Assembly: GCF_002573715.1 (NCBI RefSeq)
Contig: NZ_PDHM01000018.1
Span: 84,000 to 147,999, forward strand
Source: Paenibacillus sp. EZ-K15
GTDB taxonomy: Bacteria > Bacillota > Bacilli > Paenibacillales > Paenibacillaceae
DNA: 64,000 nt
Reading direction: 5' to 3'
Shown: positions 53,486 to 63,904 of the stretch, piece by piece
Layout: each line of letters starts with the position of its first letter
Position numbering within the stretch: the stretch's first letter is position 1
The notes under the pieces: model-generated
What the model was told of the DNA's origin: nothing
The model's database searches: none
Seen by the model: the letters and a program-made list of their open reading frames with translations, nothing else
Translations under genes and position numbers: made by a program

Positions 53486-54478
53486 TCAACTTCCCTTCGG
53501 CATAATTCGCTCAGGAGAAAGCGTCTGGCTCACGGTTCCGATTTCCAGCCCTTTGGCCCGTATTCCGTCAATCATTCCCTTTAACGCCCGGGACGAGGAA
53601 TCGGTGGGATGCATCAAAATCAGAAAACCCGGCTCCACCTTCGTGGAGATTTTCTGAACGACCGCATCCGGTGCAGGATGCTTCCAATCGACCGTATCGA
53701 GCGTCCACAGGACCGTCTTCAATCCCCTTGCCTGGGCGATGGATACGGTCTGCTGATTGAAATCGCCGGAAGGCGGCGCAAACCATTTGTTCTCCACACC
53801 GAGGCTTTCTTTGAGCAGATCCTGCGTCTTCGCGATTTCCAGCTCCGCCCGATCTCTGCTGAGACGGCTCATATTCGGATGCGTATAGGCATGATTCTCC
53901 ACCTCATGACCTCGTTTCAGAATTTCGCCGGCAAGCTCCGGGTTCTTCTTCAACCAGCTCCCATCCAGGAAAAAGGTCGTCTTCACGTTCTCCGCATCCA
54001 GCGTGTTCAGCATCGGCACCAGAAATTCATTCCCCCAGGCCACGTTAATCATCAACGATACCATCGGCTTGTTGGGGTTGCCCCGATAAATCGGTTGCTC
54101 TCCAAGATCATTAAGCGTTACTTTGGCCGGAATTTGCCGGTATACGTAAGGAATGGCCTCTCCGGCTTTTCGCTTTTTCGACGATGCGGCTTGGTATGTA
54201 GCTTCAATATCGATTTCAAGTCCATTATAACCGGGAATCGCTTTCCACACGGAGTCCACCCTGGCATCCACCGGCTCAATGCGTGACTTCGCCGCGGCGG
54301 TTTCGATTTGACTCAATAAATCCAGGTCGACTGCCTTCTCCGAACCAGTAACGAGTTGCACCTCCGGTTTATTCTGTAGTCCCGAAACATATCCCCAGGC
54401 CCCGCTGAACACGGCAACAGCCGATACCAGTGCGGCACCGGTAAGCAGCACAGCCATCTTTTTTCCATTCACGGGCAT
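53486..54478 (-). CDS. ylxY: YlxY-type polysaccharide deacetylase-like protein
   Basis: A 330-aa exported or membrane-anchored protein (N-terminal helix VLLTGAALVSAVAVFSGAW). The NodB domain covers about 135-320. The usual metal-binding TFDDGP is replaced by MINVAWGNEF, while HAYTHPNM and the PPSGDFNQQT and HPTDSSSRAL segments remain, so normal deacetylase activity is doubtful. The same change is typical of YlxY proteins as I recall them. ATG after GGGAGG; a GTG two codons earlier overlaps the SD. Lies between pnp and mlpA as in B. subtilis. Confidence 0.9.
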   Translation of the reverse strand: MPVNGKKMAVLLTGAALVSAVAVFSGAWGYVSGLQNKPEVQLVTGSEKAVDLDLLSQIETAAAKSRIEPVDARVDSVWKAIPGYNGLEIDIEATYQAASSKKRKAGEAIPYVYRQIPAKVTLNDLGEQPIYRGNPNKPMVSLMINVAWGNEFLVPMLNTLDAENVKTTFFLDGSWLKKNPELAGEILKRGHEVENHAYTHPNMSRLSRDRAELEIAKTQDLLKESLGVENKWFAPPSGDFNQQTVSIAQARGLKTVLWTLDTVDWKHPAPDAVVQKISTKVEPGFLILMHPTDSSSRALKGMIDGIRAKGLEIGTVSQTLSPERIMPKGS

Positions 54479-54623
54479 ATCCACCCTCCCCTTGAAAAGC
54501 TTTGTCCCATTTTATGTAGGTTCAGGAGGAAATATGTGCCTCAAAGTGGGCCTATGCCGTGAAGCCTATTGTAGATGCTTGTCCAAGACTAGAGGAATCC
54601 CATGGGCAAAAAAGATTAAAAAA

Positions 54624-54650
54624 AGAGCCAGAATGATAGGTTCTGCCTCT
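54624..54650 (-). terminator. Terminator of pnp
   Basis: Minus-strand AGAGGCAGAA/TTCTGGCTCT stem with one mismatch, followed by TTTTTTTAATC. Confidence 0.8.
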
Positions 54651-54691
54651 TTTCCTTGTATCTATATGCTGTTAAACAAACAAAGCGCGGA

Positions 54692-56797
54692 TTAAGATCC
54701 GCTCTTGTTTGTTTCCGCAGTCAAAACCGCTTTGCGAGACAGGTTAATCCGTCCCTGCTGGTCGATTTCGGTAACCTTCACGGTAATGACGTCACCGATG
54801 GCAACCACGTCCTCTACCTTCGCTACGCGCTCAGTTGAGAGCTGGGAGATATGAACAAGCCCGTCTTTGTTAGGCAGGATTTCAACGAATGCACCGAATT
54901 TCTCAATCCGTTTGACAGTACCTGTATAGATTTCGCCAACAGCTACCTCACGGACGATGCCTTCGATAATCGAAAGAGCTTTTTTGTTCATCTCATCGTT
55001 GGCAGATGCAATGAACACGCGGCCGTCTTGTTCGATATCGATCTTCACGCCGGTTTCCTCGATGATTTTGTTAATGATCTTGCCGCCGGCACCGATCACA
55101 TCGCGAATTTTGTCCGGGTTGATCTGCATCGTAATAATCTTAGGCGCATATTGGGACAACGTTTCTCTTGGCTTTTGAATGGCTTCTGCCATTTTTCCAA
55201 GGATATGCATGCGTCCTTCTTTTGCCTGCTGCAGTGCTTCCTGCAAAATCGCGCGGTCAATACCGTCAATTTTGATATCCATTTGAATGGCGGTAACCCC
55301 GTCAGGTGTCCCTGCCACTTTGAAGTCCATGTCGCCGAGATGATCTTCCATCCCTTGAATATCTGTCAAGATGGAAACATGATCTCCGTCTTTAATCAAG
55401 CCCATCGCCACGCCGGCTACAGGTGCTTTGATCGGCACCCCTGCATCCATCATAGCAAGTGTGCTTGCACAAATACTCGCTTGGGAGGTCGAACCATTCG
55501 ACTCAATTACTTCGGACACGAGGCGAATCGTGTACGGGAATTCCACTTCATTCGGAATAACCTTCGACAATGCACGTTCACCAAGTGCACCATGACCAAT
55601 TTCACGACGGCCTGGAGCGCGAAGCGGACGAGCTTCCCCTACGCTGAACGGCGGGAAGTTGTAATGGTGCATGAAACGCTTGGTCTCTTCCAGATCGATT
55701 CCATCGAGAATCTGTACATCACCTAGAGCACCTAGTGTACATACGCTAAGAGCCTGGGTTTGTCCACGTGTGAACAGACCGGAACCATGCGTTCTAGGCA
55801 GCAGACTGGTATCGCAATCGATAGGACGGATCTCAGACAGACCACGACCGTCCGGACGAACCTTGTCATGCGTGATCAAACGCCGAACTTCTTCCTTCAC
55901 GATATCGTGAAGCACTTCTTTAACATCCTTCAACAACTCAGGTGTCTCGATATACTTCTCTTCAAATACGGTGTATGCTTCATCATTGATAGCGTCAATC
56001 GCATCCTGGCGAGCATGTTTCTCCTCAATGCGAACGGCTTCAACAAGACGAGCTTCGGCGAAATCACGCACTTCACGATTCACCGTTTCATTGACCGCAT
56101 GAAGTTTAACCGCCATTTTCTCTTTACCGCAAGCGGCTACGAGTTCTTCGATCTTGGCTACAATTTTCTTGATTTCCTCATGCCCGAACATAATCGCTTC
56201 CAGCATGACTTCCTCAGGAACTTCGTTCGCTTCGGCTTCAACCATCATGATTGCATCTTTGGTACCTGAAACAACAAGATAGATGTCACTTGCTTCCTGC
56301 TGCGCAATATTCGGATTCACCACAAAATTGCCATCAACACGCCCTACGGCTACGCCGCCGATCGGACCGTTAAAAGGCACATCCGAGATGCTCAAGGCAG
56401 CGGAAGTACCGATCATGGCCGCGATTTCCGGCTCGCAATCCTGATCTACGCTCATCACGAGATTCAGAACCTGTACATCATTACGGAATCCTTCAGGGAA
56501 CAACGGACGAATCGGACGGTCTGTCAGACGGCTGGCAAGAATCGCTTTCTCGCTTGGTCTGCCTTCGCGTTTGATGAATCCACCCGGAATTTTACCGACT
56601 GCGTACAAACGCTCCTCATAGTTGACCGTCAATGGAAAGAAATCCAAATCCTTCGGTTCACTGGAAGCTGTCACTGTACACAGGACTGCCGTTTCGCCGT
56701 AACGAACCATCACAGCCGCATTTGCCTGCTTCGCAAGGCGCCCTGTTTCGAATACGAGGGGTCTTCCGCCAAGCTGCATTTCAACACGTGTTTCCAT
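54692..56797 (-). CDS. pnp: Polyribonucleotide nucleotidyltransferase (PNPase)
   Basis: A 701-aa 3'-exoribonuclease. Two RNase PH domains ([19 protein letters not shown] start; second core with [14 protein letters not shown] near 365 and [17 protein letters not shown] near 430), then a KH domain ([20 protein letters not shown] near 560) and an S1 domain ([20 protein letters not shown] near 620). ATG after GAGGAGGG; in-frame codons upstream lack an SD. Follows rpsO with a 408-bp leader that holds a large inverted repeat. Confidence 0.97.
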   Translation of the reverse strand: METRVEMQLGGRPLVFETGRLAKQANAAVMVRYGETAVLCTVTASSEPKDLDFFPLTVNYEERLYAVGKIPGGFIKREGRPSEKAILASRLTDRPIRPLFPEGFRNDVQVLNLVMSVDQDCEPEIAAMIGTSAALSISDVPFNGPIGGVAVGRVDGNFVVNPNIAQQEASDIYLVVSGTKDAIMMVEAEANEVPEEVMLEAIMFGHEEIKKIVAKIEELVAACGKEKMAVKLHAVNETVNREVRDFAEARLVEAVRIEEKHARQDAIDAINDEAYTVFEEKYIETPELLKDVKEVLHDIVKEEVRRLITHDKVRPDGRGLSEIRPIDCDTSLLPRTHGSGLFTRGQTQALSVCTLGALGDVQILDGIDLEETKRFMHHYNFPPFSVGEARPLRAPGRREIGHGALGERALSKVIPNEVEFPYTIRLVSEVIESNGSTSQASICASTLAMMDAGVPIKAPVAGVAMGLIKDGDHVSILTDIQGMEDHLGDMDFKVAGTPDGVTAIQMDIKIDGIDRAILQEALQQAKEGRMHILGKMAEAIQKPRETLSQYAPKIITMQINPDKIRDVIGAGGKIINKIIEETGVKIDIEQDGRVFIASANDEMNKKALSIIEGIVREVAVGEIYTGTVKRIEKFGAFVEILPNKDGLVHISQLSTERVAKVEDVVAIGDVITVKVTEIDQQGRINLSRKAVLTAETNKSGS

Positions 56798-57043
56798 GTA
56801 ATCCCTCCTCATGGGGATAAATTTTTTTTGAAATCTTCTTCTACCATCAGCATGTCTTTTGCAAAACGCTGTCCACATTTCCTAACCAGAGCCATCCAAA
56901 CGGTCGAAATCGCAAACCTATGTACAGGAACAACCCGAACCGTATAGAACATTCTCCGTATAGATTGCCCCTGGTTATACCATTAAGCGAAATTTAGCGA
57001 ACAGACCACGCCTACAATCTATAAAGAATCTATATTAAGATAA

Positions 57044-57093
57044 CCCCACAAAGTGGAGTTTAGGCTATGAAGCGTACGCAGTACTTTGTGGGG
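57044..57093 (-). promoter_or_regulatory. Inverted repeat in the pnp leader
   Basis: CCCCACAAAGT and ACTTTGTGGGG are exact 11-bp arms 28 bp apart, with a CGTACG palindrome between them. There is no T-run after it on the minus strand, so it is not a simple terminator. In E. coli pnp a leader stem is cut by RNase III for autoregulation; a similar role here is only a suggestion. Confidence 0.5.
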
Positions 57094-57131
57094 AAGCTCG
57101 AAAACGGTAAATTGTACAATACTTAGAAAAG

Positions 57132-57181
57132 AGCCCGGCTGCGCCGCTGTCGTTCCAAGAAGGACAGTGGACAACCAGGCT
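57132..57181 (-). terminator. Terminator of rpsO
   Basis: AGCCTGGTTGTCCACTGTC pairs with GACAGCGGCGCAGCCGGGCT on the minus strand (some mismatches), then CTTTTCTAAG; 25 nt past the rpsO stop. Confidence 0.75.
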
Positions 57182-57205
57182 GTTTTCGGCACATCTTATG
57201 GATGA

Positions 57206-57475
57206 TTAGCGACGCAATCCAAGCTTCTCGATCAAAGCACTGTAACGTTTAACATCCTTGTTTTTCAAGTATGCAAGCAACTTACGGCGTTGGCCGACCA
57301 TTTTCAACAATCCACGACGGGAATGATGATCCTTCTTGTGTGTACGCAAGTGGTCAGTCAAATTCGTAATGTTTTCCGTTAGGATAGCGATTTGCACCTC
57401 TGGAGATCCTGTATCGGACTCATGAGTTTTGTGCTCGTCAATCAGTTGTTGTTTACGTTCTTGAGTTAATGCCAT
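57206..57475 (-). CDS. rpsO: 30S ribosomal protein S15
   Basis: An 89-aa S15: [35 protein letters not shown] and [20 protein letters not shown]. It binds 16S rRNA early in 30S assembly. ATG after GGGAGGTG; length exactly that of bacterial S15. Confidence 0.98.
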   Translation of the reverse strand: MALTQERKQQLIDEHKTHESDTGSPEVQIAILTENITNLTDHLRTHKKDHHSRRGLLKMVGQRRKLLAYLKNKDVKRYSALIEKLGLRR

Positions 57476-57640
57476 CCTGTTCACCTCCCTCATTATAATC
57501 GCCGTTGGCCCAGGTACCGACGGTGAGATCGAACATCCAAGCCAAGGTTAAAATCGCCCAATCTTCAGGCGACCTCTAAGAGTATAGCATACTTTACCTG
57601 AAAAAGAAAATCCGTTTGCGAACAATTTGTCCCAAAACGT

Positions 57641-58594
57641 TTATTCACTGACTTCTAATATTTTGCGAGCCTCGACGGCATCTCGCTGAATCCATTCCAC
57701 AAGCTCCTGAACCGATTCGAATTTATGCTCCTTGCGGATATATTGAACGATATCCACCGTCATGGTCTGATCATACAGATCCCCTTCAAAATCAAACAGA
57801 TGCACCTCAAAAATAGGCTCTGTGATCCCTTCATGGAACGTTGGTTTCACGCCGATGTTCATCACGCCCGGAATCCAGTCGTGATGCTTATCTGTGCGTG
57901 CCCGAACGGCATAGACGCCTAATGCAGGTACCACGAACGGATCCGTCAATTCCAGGTTAGCGGTAGGAAAACCGATCTTTCTTCCCCGCTTCTCCCCATG
58001 AATGACCGTGCCGCGGATATGATAATTCCGTCCGAACCAGCGGTTCGCATCCGACAGCTGTCCCGTTTTCAAGGCAATCCGTATGGATGAACTTCCTACC
58101 TTCTCGCCATCTACCAAGAATGGCGGAACCGTAACGACAGACATCCGGTCTTCACCGAGTTCCTGAAGTTTGACTGCGTCACCGGCGCCTTTATGGCCGA
58201 AACGGAAATCAAACCCGACCACCGCTGTTTGAAGATTCAAGGGAAACAGCATCTCTTCAACAAATGTTTCCGGACTCACCTGGGAGAACTCCTTATTGAA
58301 CTCGACAACGTACAAAATATCGATGCCCATCTCCTCAAGCAGCTGCTGCTTGTCAGGCTGAGGCGTCAGATATCCCTCATAGCTCCCTTTACCAATCACG
58401 TCTTTCGGATGAGGATAAAAGGTAATGAGGGCAGCCGGCACTCCATTCTCCCGCGCAATATTGACAGCGGTCGAAAGCACGCTGGCATGTCCCAGGTGAA
58501 GACCGTCGAACTGGCCGATTGCAGCTACCTTCGGCTCGGCAGCTTCTCGTACGATATCAGAAGATACAGGATAAGATAAAGAAACAATCCTCAT
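57641..58594 (-). CDS. ribF: Bifunctional riboflavin kinase/FAD synthetase
   Basis: A 317-aa two-domain enzyme. The N-terminal FAD synthetase domain has AIGQFDGLHLGHASVL near 26 and VVGFDFRFGHKGAGD near 117; the C-terminal kinase domain has GRKIGFPTANLEL near 203 and GVMNIGVKPTFHEG near 240. It converts riboflavin to FMN and FAD. Named ribC in B. subtilis. GGAGGTGAG precedes ATG. Between truB and rpsO, as usual. Confidence 0.96.
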   Translation of the reverse strand: MRIVSLSYPVSSDIVREAAEPKVAAIGQFDGLHLGHASVLSTAVNIARENGVPAALITFYPHPKDVIGKGSYEGYLTPQPDKQQLLEEMGIDILYVVEFNKEFSQVSPETFVEEMLFPLNLQTAVVGFDFRFGHKGAGDAVKLQELGEDRMSVVTVPPFLVDGEKVGSSSIRIALKTGQLSDANRWFGRNYHIRGTVIHGEKRGRKIGFPTANLELTDPFVVPALGVYAVRARTDKHHDWIPGVMNIGVKPTFHEGITEPIFEVHLFDFEGDLYDQTMTVDIVQYIRKEHKFESVQELVEWIQRDAVEARKILEVSE

Positions 58595-58629
58595 GATTAC
58601 TCACCTCCACTCACTAAATCCAGTCATGC

Positions 58630-59541
58630 TTAGGAAAATACTTTCACAGGAACGATAGCCCCTGTCTCCTCTTGCCGCTGATAGATTCCCAGAAAGTTTT
58701 CCTTTATATCATACAAGCGAATAGGCTCCGAGCTGTCAACAGGTGGTTCTACCGCTCTCGAGGACAATCGCTGTCCCTGCAGGGCAGCATCCGTTTTCTC
58801 TTCAGAAACCGTATGCTTCGGCAGATAATCAATCGCTTGATCCACGGGAATAAGCCGGGTGTGCAGCGTTTCATCCATCATGAACTGCTCAATTTGCTCC
58901 AGGGTTAAGCACTGCTCCTCCGTGATTCCCGCCGATACAGTGCGTACCAACTTAACCATGACAGACGGCACGCCGAGTTTCCTCCCGATATCCACGCAAA
59001 GCGTGCGGATGTATGTACCTTTGGAGCACAATACTCGAAAAGAAATTTCCGTATAATCCCCTTCAGCATCAAAATCCGTCATTTCGATTTCATGAATCGT
59101 TACGGTCCGGCTCTTGCGCTCCACGGTCTTACCTTCTCTGGCAAGCTCGTATAATCGTTTACCATTGATTTTGACAGCGGAAAACATGGGTGGGATCTGA
59201 GAAATCTGGCCTGTAAAAGATTGCAGCGCTTCAAGCGCCTCTTCTCTGGTCACATGAACATCATCTGCCGTCTCTACCACTTGCCCGGTGATATCCTCGG
59301 TATCCGTCGAATATCCAAGGCGGAGGACCGCGTGATACTCTTTAGGCAGTTCCTGCAGGTATTCCACTACTCGCGTGGCTCTCCCCAGGCATAACGGAAG
59401 CACGCCTGTTACTTCGGGGTCCAGCGTACCCGTATGTCCAATTCGCTTCATGCGAACCATTCCCCGAACCTTCGCCACCACATCGTGTGATGTCCAGCCT
59501 GCCGGTTTGTGAACGGCCAAGATGCCTTCTAATTGCGTCAT
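58630..59541 (-). CDS. truB: tRNA pseudouridine-55 synthase
   Basis: A 303-aa Tru[21 protein letters not shown] at the start, the catalytic Asp in [19 protein letters not shown] near 40, and [19 protein letters not shown] near 168. It makes pseudouridine 55 in the T-loop of tRNAs. The ATG overlaps the nrnA stop (ATGA). Confidence 0.97.
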   Translation of the reverse strand: MTQLEGILAVHKPAGWTSHDVVAKVRGMVRMKRIGHTGTLDPEVTGVLPLCLGRATRVVEYLQELPKEYHAVLRLGYSTDTEDITGQVVETADDVHVTREEALEALQSFTGQISQIPPMFSAVKINGKRLYELAREGKTVERKSRTVTIHEIEMTDFDAEGDYTEISFRVLCSKGTYIRTLCVDIGRKLGVPSVMVKLVRTVSAGITEEQCLTLEQIEQFMMDETLHTRLIPVDQAIDYLPKHTVSEEKTDAALQGQRLSSRAVEPPVDSSEPIRLYDIKENFLGIYQRQEETGAIVPVKVFS

Positions 59542-60515
59542 AGCTTTAATCTCACCTGCTCTACTACTCTAGGGATGATGTCATGAAGGGAGCCTTCAAT
59601 GCTGCAGCCGGCTGCCCGAACATGGCCGCCTCCTCCAAATATCTGGGCTAATGCCGCAACATCCACTTTTCCGGCTGAACGCAAACTCGCCTTGACCATT
59701 CCGGATTTCAGTGACTTGAATAGAATCCCGACTTCAACTCCCTGAATGTTTCGGGGGTAATTCACAATCCCTTCCAGATCCTCGCTAACGGCGCCGCATG
59801 ATTCCATAAACTCAGGCGTTACGTATACCCAGGCTATTTTACCATCATCCGACACACTTAACGTATTTAATGCCTGAACCAGCACTTTCATCTGTGGAAG
59901 CGTCATTTCCTCTAGTAACGTTTCCGCAATTTCGGGTCCGTTCACGCCGTAGGACAACAGATCGGAAGCGATGCTCATAACCTTGGGCGATGTATTCGAG
60001 TACCGAAAACCGCCGGTATCCGTTAGCAATCCCGTATAAATCGCCGTTGCAATATCGGCATCCCAGTCCACTTCAAACAAATTCAGCAAATCATAAAGGA
60101 TTTCTGCGGTTGCTGCCGCATCCGGCACGACCAGGTTGACGGCTCCATAACGATCATTTGTTGGATGATGGTCAATATTAACGATGCTTGCCTGATCGGC
60201 AAATACCTGTTTCGTATAGCCTACTCTAGCAAAATCCGCACAATCCACACAAATGACGTGAGAGAACGTTCTTCCTGGCTGCTGTTCAGACAGATTGAGA
60301 ATGTCTTCTGCATGCCACAACATTTTCATGCGTTTTGGAATGGGCCCCTCATTGATCATCGTGAATTTCTTGCCCAGACATGAGAGAAGCCAGCCCACCG
60401 CAAGGGTGGAACTGACTGCATCTCCATCGGGCTGAACATGCGACACAACCAAATAATCATCGTGCTCCAGCAGGAATGATTTCACCTGCTGCAGCTCTTG
60501 TTCATAGGTCTGCAT
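59538..60515 (-). CDS. nrnA: Bifunctional oligoribonuclease/PAP phosphatase NrnA
   Basis: A 325-aa DHH/DHHA1 phosphoesterase. Motifs: VVSHVQPDGDAVSSTLA near 24, VICVDCADFARVG near 87, the DHH signature NIDHHPTNDRYG near 113, and GGGGHVRAAGCSIEG in DHHA1 near 298. It degrades nano-RNAs and 3'-phosphoadenosine 5'-phosphate. SD AAAGGAGAGGG. Between rbfA and truB, the usual Firmicute order. Confidence 0.95.
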   Translation of the reverse strand: MQTYEQELQQVKSFLLEHDDYLVVSHVQPDGDAVSSTLAVGWLLSCLGKKFTMINEGPIPKRMKMLWHAEDILNLSEQQPGRTFSHVICVDCADFARVGYTKQVFADQASIVNIDHHPTNDRYGAVNLVVPDAAATAEILYDLLNLFEVDWDADIATAIYTGLLTDTGGFRYSNTSPKVMSIASDLLSYGVNGPEIAETLLEEMTLPQMKVLVQALNTLSVSDDGKIAWVYVTPEFMESCGAVSEDLEGIVNYPRNIQGVEVGILFKSLKSGMVKASLRSAGKVDVAALAQIFGGGGHVRAAGCSIEGSLHDIIPRVVEQVRLKL

Positions 60516-60545
60516 TCGCCCTCTCCTTTATAAAAACGAACTACT

Positions 60546-60899
60546 CTATTTCTCTTCGTGATCCACGATTTCGGTCAGCAGCTTTTCAATATGGCTGCCA
60601 TACGCAATGGAATCATCGAATTTGAAGATCAGCTCCGGCACATGCCGGAGTCGGATCCGCTTGCCCAGCTCGGAGCGGAGAAAGCCGCTTGCCTTCTCCA
60701 ACCCTTTTAAGGAAGCTGCCTTCTGCTCGTCGTCGCCGAGCACGCTCAGGTATACCTTCGCTTGAGACAGGTCATTTGTAACATCAACACCGGTCACAGT
60801 AATGAAACCGATTCTTGGGTCTTTCATCTCCGTTTGGATCAGTTGGCTGAGCTCTTTTTTAATCTGCTCGCCTACGCGCCCAGTTCTGATTTTTGCCAT
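60546..60899 (-). CDS. rbfA: Ribosome-binding factor A
   Basis: A 117-aa KH-fold protein: [20 protein letters not shown] near 7, [20 protein letters not shown] near 28 and [15 protein letters not shown] near 85. It assists late 16S rRNA/30S maturation. SD GAGGTGATC before ATG; 19 bp after infB. Confidence 0.96.
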   Translation of the reverse strand: MAKIRTGRVGEQIKKELSQLIQTEMKDPRIGFITVTGVDVTNDLSQAKVYLSVLGDDEQKAASLKGLEKASGFLRSELGKRIRLRHVPELIFKFDDSIAYGSHIEKLLTEIVDHEEK

Positions 60900-60918
60900 G
60901 GTCTGATCACCTCATTCG

Positions 60919-63585
60919 TTAGCGCTCTACCGTCTCCATGATGAAGGCTTCGATTACGTCTCCTTCTTTGACGTCGCTATAGCTTACCAAGGTAATACCA
61001 CACTCATAACCTTGTGCCACTTCTTTAGCGTCATCTTTAAAGCGCTTGAGGGAATCGATCTTGCCTTCATGAACGACAATGCCGTCACGGATCAAGCGAG
61101 CTTCTGCGTTACGCGTAATTTTACCGGATGTCACCATACATCCTGCAATCGTACCCACTTTGCTCACTTTAAAGGTGTTGCGGACTTCCGCATGACCGAT
61201 CACGGTTTCTTTGTACTCCGGATCGAGCATCCCCTTCATAGCTTGCTCAATTTCCTCGATTACATTATATATTACACGGTGCAGACGAATATCAACCTTT
61301 TCCTGCTCGGCGGTTTGTTTCGCTTGGACGTCCGGACGAACGTTAAAGCCGATAACAATCGCGTTGGAGGCAGCTGCCAAAATAATATCGGACTCCGTGA
61401 TCGCCCCGGCACCGCTGTGGAGAATTTTGACGCGAACGCCTTCCACTTCGATTTTGTTCAAGGAACCTTTCAGTGCCTCAACAGAACCTTGTACGTCACC
61501 TTTGATAATCACGTTAAGATCTTTGATCTCGCCGTCCTTAATGTGTTGGAACAGGTCATCCAGCGTCACGCGAGTATTCGTGTTCAACTCGGATTGACGA
61601 TGGGTAATCGCACGCTTATCAGCGATATTACGCGCTTTACGCTCATCCTCAAACACCATAAACGGATCGCCGGCACCTGGAACTTCAGTCAAACCGGTAA
61701 TTTCAACTGGTGTTGAAGGACCCGCTTCTTTTAATCGACGGCCTTTATCGTTCACCATCGCACGAATACGTCCAAAGCAGTTGCCTGCTACGAAGGCGTC
61801 GCCCACTTTCAATGTACCATGCTGAACGAGAATGCGTGCTACCGGACCTCTGCCTTTATCCAGCTCAGCCTCAATAACGGTACCGCGTGCGCGTTTGTCA
61901 GGATTTGCTTTGTATTCATTCACTTCTGCTACCAGAAGGATCATTTCAAGCAAGTCTTCCAGACCCATCCGCTGTTTCGCCGAAACGTTAACAAAGATGG
62001 TATCTCCGCCCCACTCTTCAGGCACTAACTCGTATTCCGTCAATTCTTGTTTAACTTTATCCGGGTTAGCATCCGGTTTATCGATTTTGTTCACGGCAAC
62101 GATGATCGGCAAACCTGCTGCTTTGGCATGGTTAATCGCTTCGACTGTCTGTGGCATTACGCCGTCGTCAGCCGCAACCACGATGATCGTCATGTCCGTT
62201 ACTTGTGCACCACGGGCACGCATGGCTGTAAACGCTTCGTGACCCGGTGTATCCAGGAACGTAATCTTCTTGTTATTGATCTCGACTTGGTAAGCACCGA
62301 TATGCTGCGTAATACCGCCAGCTTCGCCACTAGATACGTTCGCGGAACGGATCGCATCAAGCAGCGTCGTTTTACCGTGGTCGACGTGACCCATAATAGT
62401 AACGACTGGTGGACGCTCTTTCAGTTCTTCAGGAGCATCGTTTTCTTCAACGGTCTCAAAACGATCTTCCTCTACCGGAATTTTCACTTCGACTTCTACA
62501 CCGAATTCACCAGCGAGCAATAGAATCGTATCGATATCCAGCTCCTGGTTGATGGTGGCCATCACGCCGAGGAAAATCAGCTTCTTGATGACTTCGGAAG
62601 CGTCCTTATGAAGCAGCTTCGCCGTTTCACCGACGGTCATGTTCCCACGGACGATAATTTTCTTCGGCGTGTTGTCGATTTTCTCGCGAGGCGGCTGCTG
62701 ATTATATTGATTCCGGCCGCGGTTGTTCTTTCCACCGCGATTGTTGCCACGGAATCCTCCCTGACGGTTGTCATCAAAACGCTTGGAGTCTGAACGATTG
62801 TTATTGTTGTTTCTGGAATTGCGGTTCTGGCCATTGCTGTTATTGCTATTGTTATTGTTGGATCCTGAGAAACCGCCTCCGGTTCCACCCGGCTTGCTCT
62901 GAGGACGCGCTCCGCCTTGGTTGTTGCTGCCCTGCGGACGCGTTCCACCTTGATTATTGCCTTGCGGACGTGCGCCGCCTTGACCTCCGCCCTGAGGACG
63001 TGATCCGGTCTGCGTGCTGCCGCCTGGTCTGGATGATTGGCTACGATTGTTCTGCTGACTTCCTTGTGCGGAGCCAGACTGATTTCTTCGGGTATCCTGC
63101 CCACCTTGGGGACGCTGGGAACCTGAAGTGTTCTGAGTGTTTTGATTCGTTCTACTATTCATACCTACCTGCTTTTCCTGTTGTTTTTTGGGCTGGCTTT
63201 GACCTTGTTGTCCTGGTGCTCTCTGTCCTGAATTACGCATACCGTCCTGCCCATTACGGTTGCCTTCGGCACTTACACTAGCGGAAGTGCCTTCTGTTTT
63301 TGCATTGGATACAGTCGCAGCCACATTGGCTCCGGAAACCGCTGGTTTACGGTTCTCGGTTCGGGAAGCGTCACCACTATCCCGCTTGGCTGCTGCATTC
63401 GATTTGATATCTTTGAAAAACTGCTCTACCTTGGACACCGTATCGTTTTCCATTACGCTCATATGGTTATTGACCGGAATGTTCAAACGTTTGAGGATCG
63501 TGATAATTTCTTTACTGCTCATGTTCAACGATTTAGCATATTCGTATACTCGAAGTTTATTGTCTTTGTTTTCCTGTTTACTCAA
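60919..63585 (-). CDS. infB: Translation initiation factor IF-2
   Basis: An 888-aa GTPase that brings fMet-tRNA to the 30S subunit. After an N-terminal helical IF2N domain ([19 protein letters not shown]) comes a very long Gly/Asn/Gln/Arg/Ser-rich linker (about 70-300). A second IF2N module ([20 protein letters not shown]), the G domain with [14 protein letters not shown] near 397, [15 protein letters not shown] near 445 and NKIDK near 500, and domains II-IV follow. TTG start seven bases after GGAGGTG, overlapping the ylxQ end by eight bases. Confidence 0.97.
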   Translation of the reverse strand: MSKQENKDNKLRVYEYAKSLNMSSKEIITILKRLNIPVNNHMSVMENDTVSKVEQFFKDIKSNAAAKRDSGDASRTENRKPAVSGANVAATVSNAKTEGTSASVSAEGNRNGQDGMRNSGQRAPGQQGQSQPKKQQEKQVGMNSRTNQNTQNTSGSQRPQGGQDTRRNQSGSAQGSQQNNRSQSSRPGGSTQTGSRPQGGGQGGARPQGNNQGGTRPQGSNNQGGARPQSKPGGTGGGFSGSNNNNSNNSNGQNRNSRNNNNNRSDSKRFDDNRQGGFRGNNRGGKNNRGRNQYNQQPPREKIDNTPKKIIVRGNMTVGETAKLLHKDASEVIKKLIFLGVMATINQELDIDTILLLAGEFGVEVEVKIPVEEDRFETVEENDAPEELKERPPVVTIMGHVDHGKTTLLDAIRSANVSSGEAGGITQHIGAYQVEINNKKITFLDTPGHEAFTAMRARGAQVTDMTIIVVAADDGVMPQTVEAINHAKAAGLPIIVAVNKIDKPDANPDKVKQELTEYELVPEEWGGDTIFVNVSAKQRMGLEDLLEMILLVAEVNEYKANPDKRARGTVIEAELDKGRGPVARILVQHGTLKVGDAFVAGNCFGRIRAMVNDKGRRLKEAGPSTPVEITGLTEVPGAGDPFMVFEDERKARNIADKRAITHRQSELNTNTRVTLDDLFQHIKDGEIKDLNVIIKGDVQGSVEALKGSLNKIEVEGVRVKILHSGAGAITESDIILAAASNAIVIGFNVRPDVQAKQTAEQEKVDIRLHRVIYNVIEEIEQAMKGMLDPEYKETVIGHAEVRNTFKVSKVGTIAGCMVTSGKITRNAEARLIRDGIVVHEGKIDSLKRFKDDAKEVAQGYECGITLVSYSDVKEGDVIEAFIMETVER

Positions 63586-63904
63586 TATACTCCACCTCCG
63601 ACATTGTCTCCATTTTCTTGGAGATCATTTCTGCGAATCCTTGATCCGTAACTGCCAGCACAACCCGCTCGGGTTTACCTATACTTGTGCCCAGACTTTC
63701 CCGGTCAAATCCGATTACCAGAGGGATATTGTAAGAACCGCATTTATCGCGGAACTTCTTTTTTGTATTAACTGAGGCGTCACCCGCCAGAATAACCAAT
63801 TTTGCTTCAGAAGACCGGATGGCTTTGAGCACGATCTCATCCCCGGTAACCACCTTACCTGCCCTCATGGCCAGGCCGAGCTGAGAAAGCGCCCTATTCA
63901 TCAT
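63578..63904 (-). CDS. ylxQ: L7Ae-family ribosomal-like protein YlxQ
   Basis: A 108-aa L7Ae/L30e-fold RNA-binding protein: [19 protein letters not shown] near the start, [20 protein letters not shown] mid-way. Probably a K-turn RNA binder associated with ribosomes; exact role unknown. Starts at one of two adjacent ATGs (63904/63901), overlapping the ylxR end by 11 bases and the infB start by eight, as in the nusA-infB operon of other Firmicutes. Confidence 0.92.
   Translation of the reverse strand: MMNRALSQLGLAMRAGKVVTGDEIVLKAIRSSEAKLVILAGDASVNTKKKFRDKCGSYNIPLVIGFDRESLGTSIGKPERVVLAVTDQGFAEMISKKMETMSEVEYIE

Larger units (their letters stand above)
56798..57205. other. 408-bp rpsO-pnp intergenic region
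   Basis: Contains the rpsO terminator (57132-57181) and a long inverted repeat (57044-57093), then about 240 bp of pnp leader with no gene. Confidence 0.7.
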
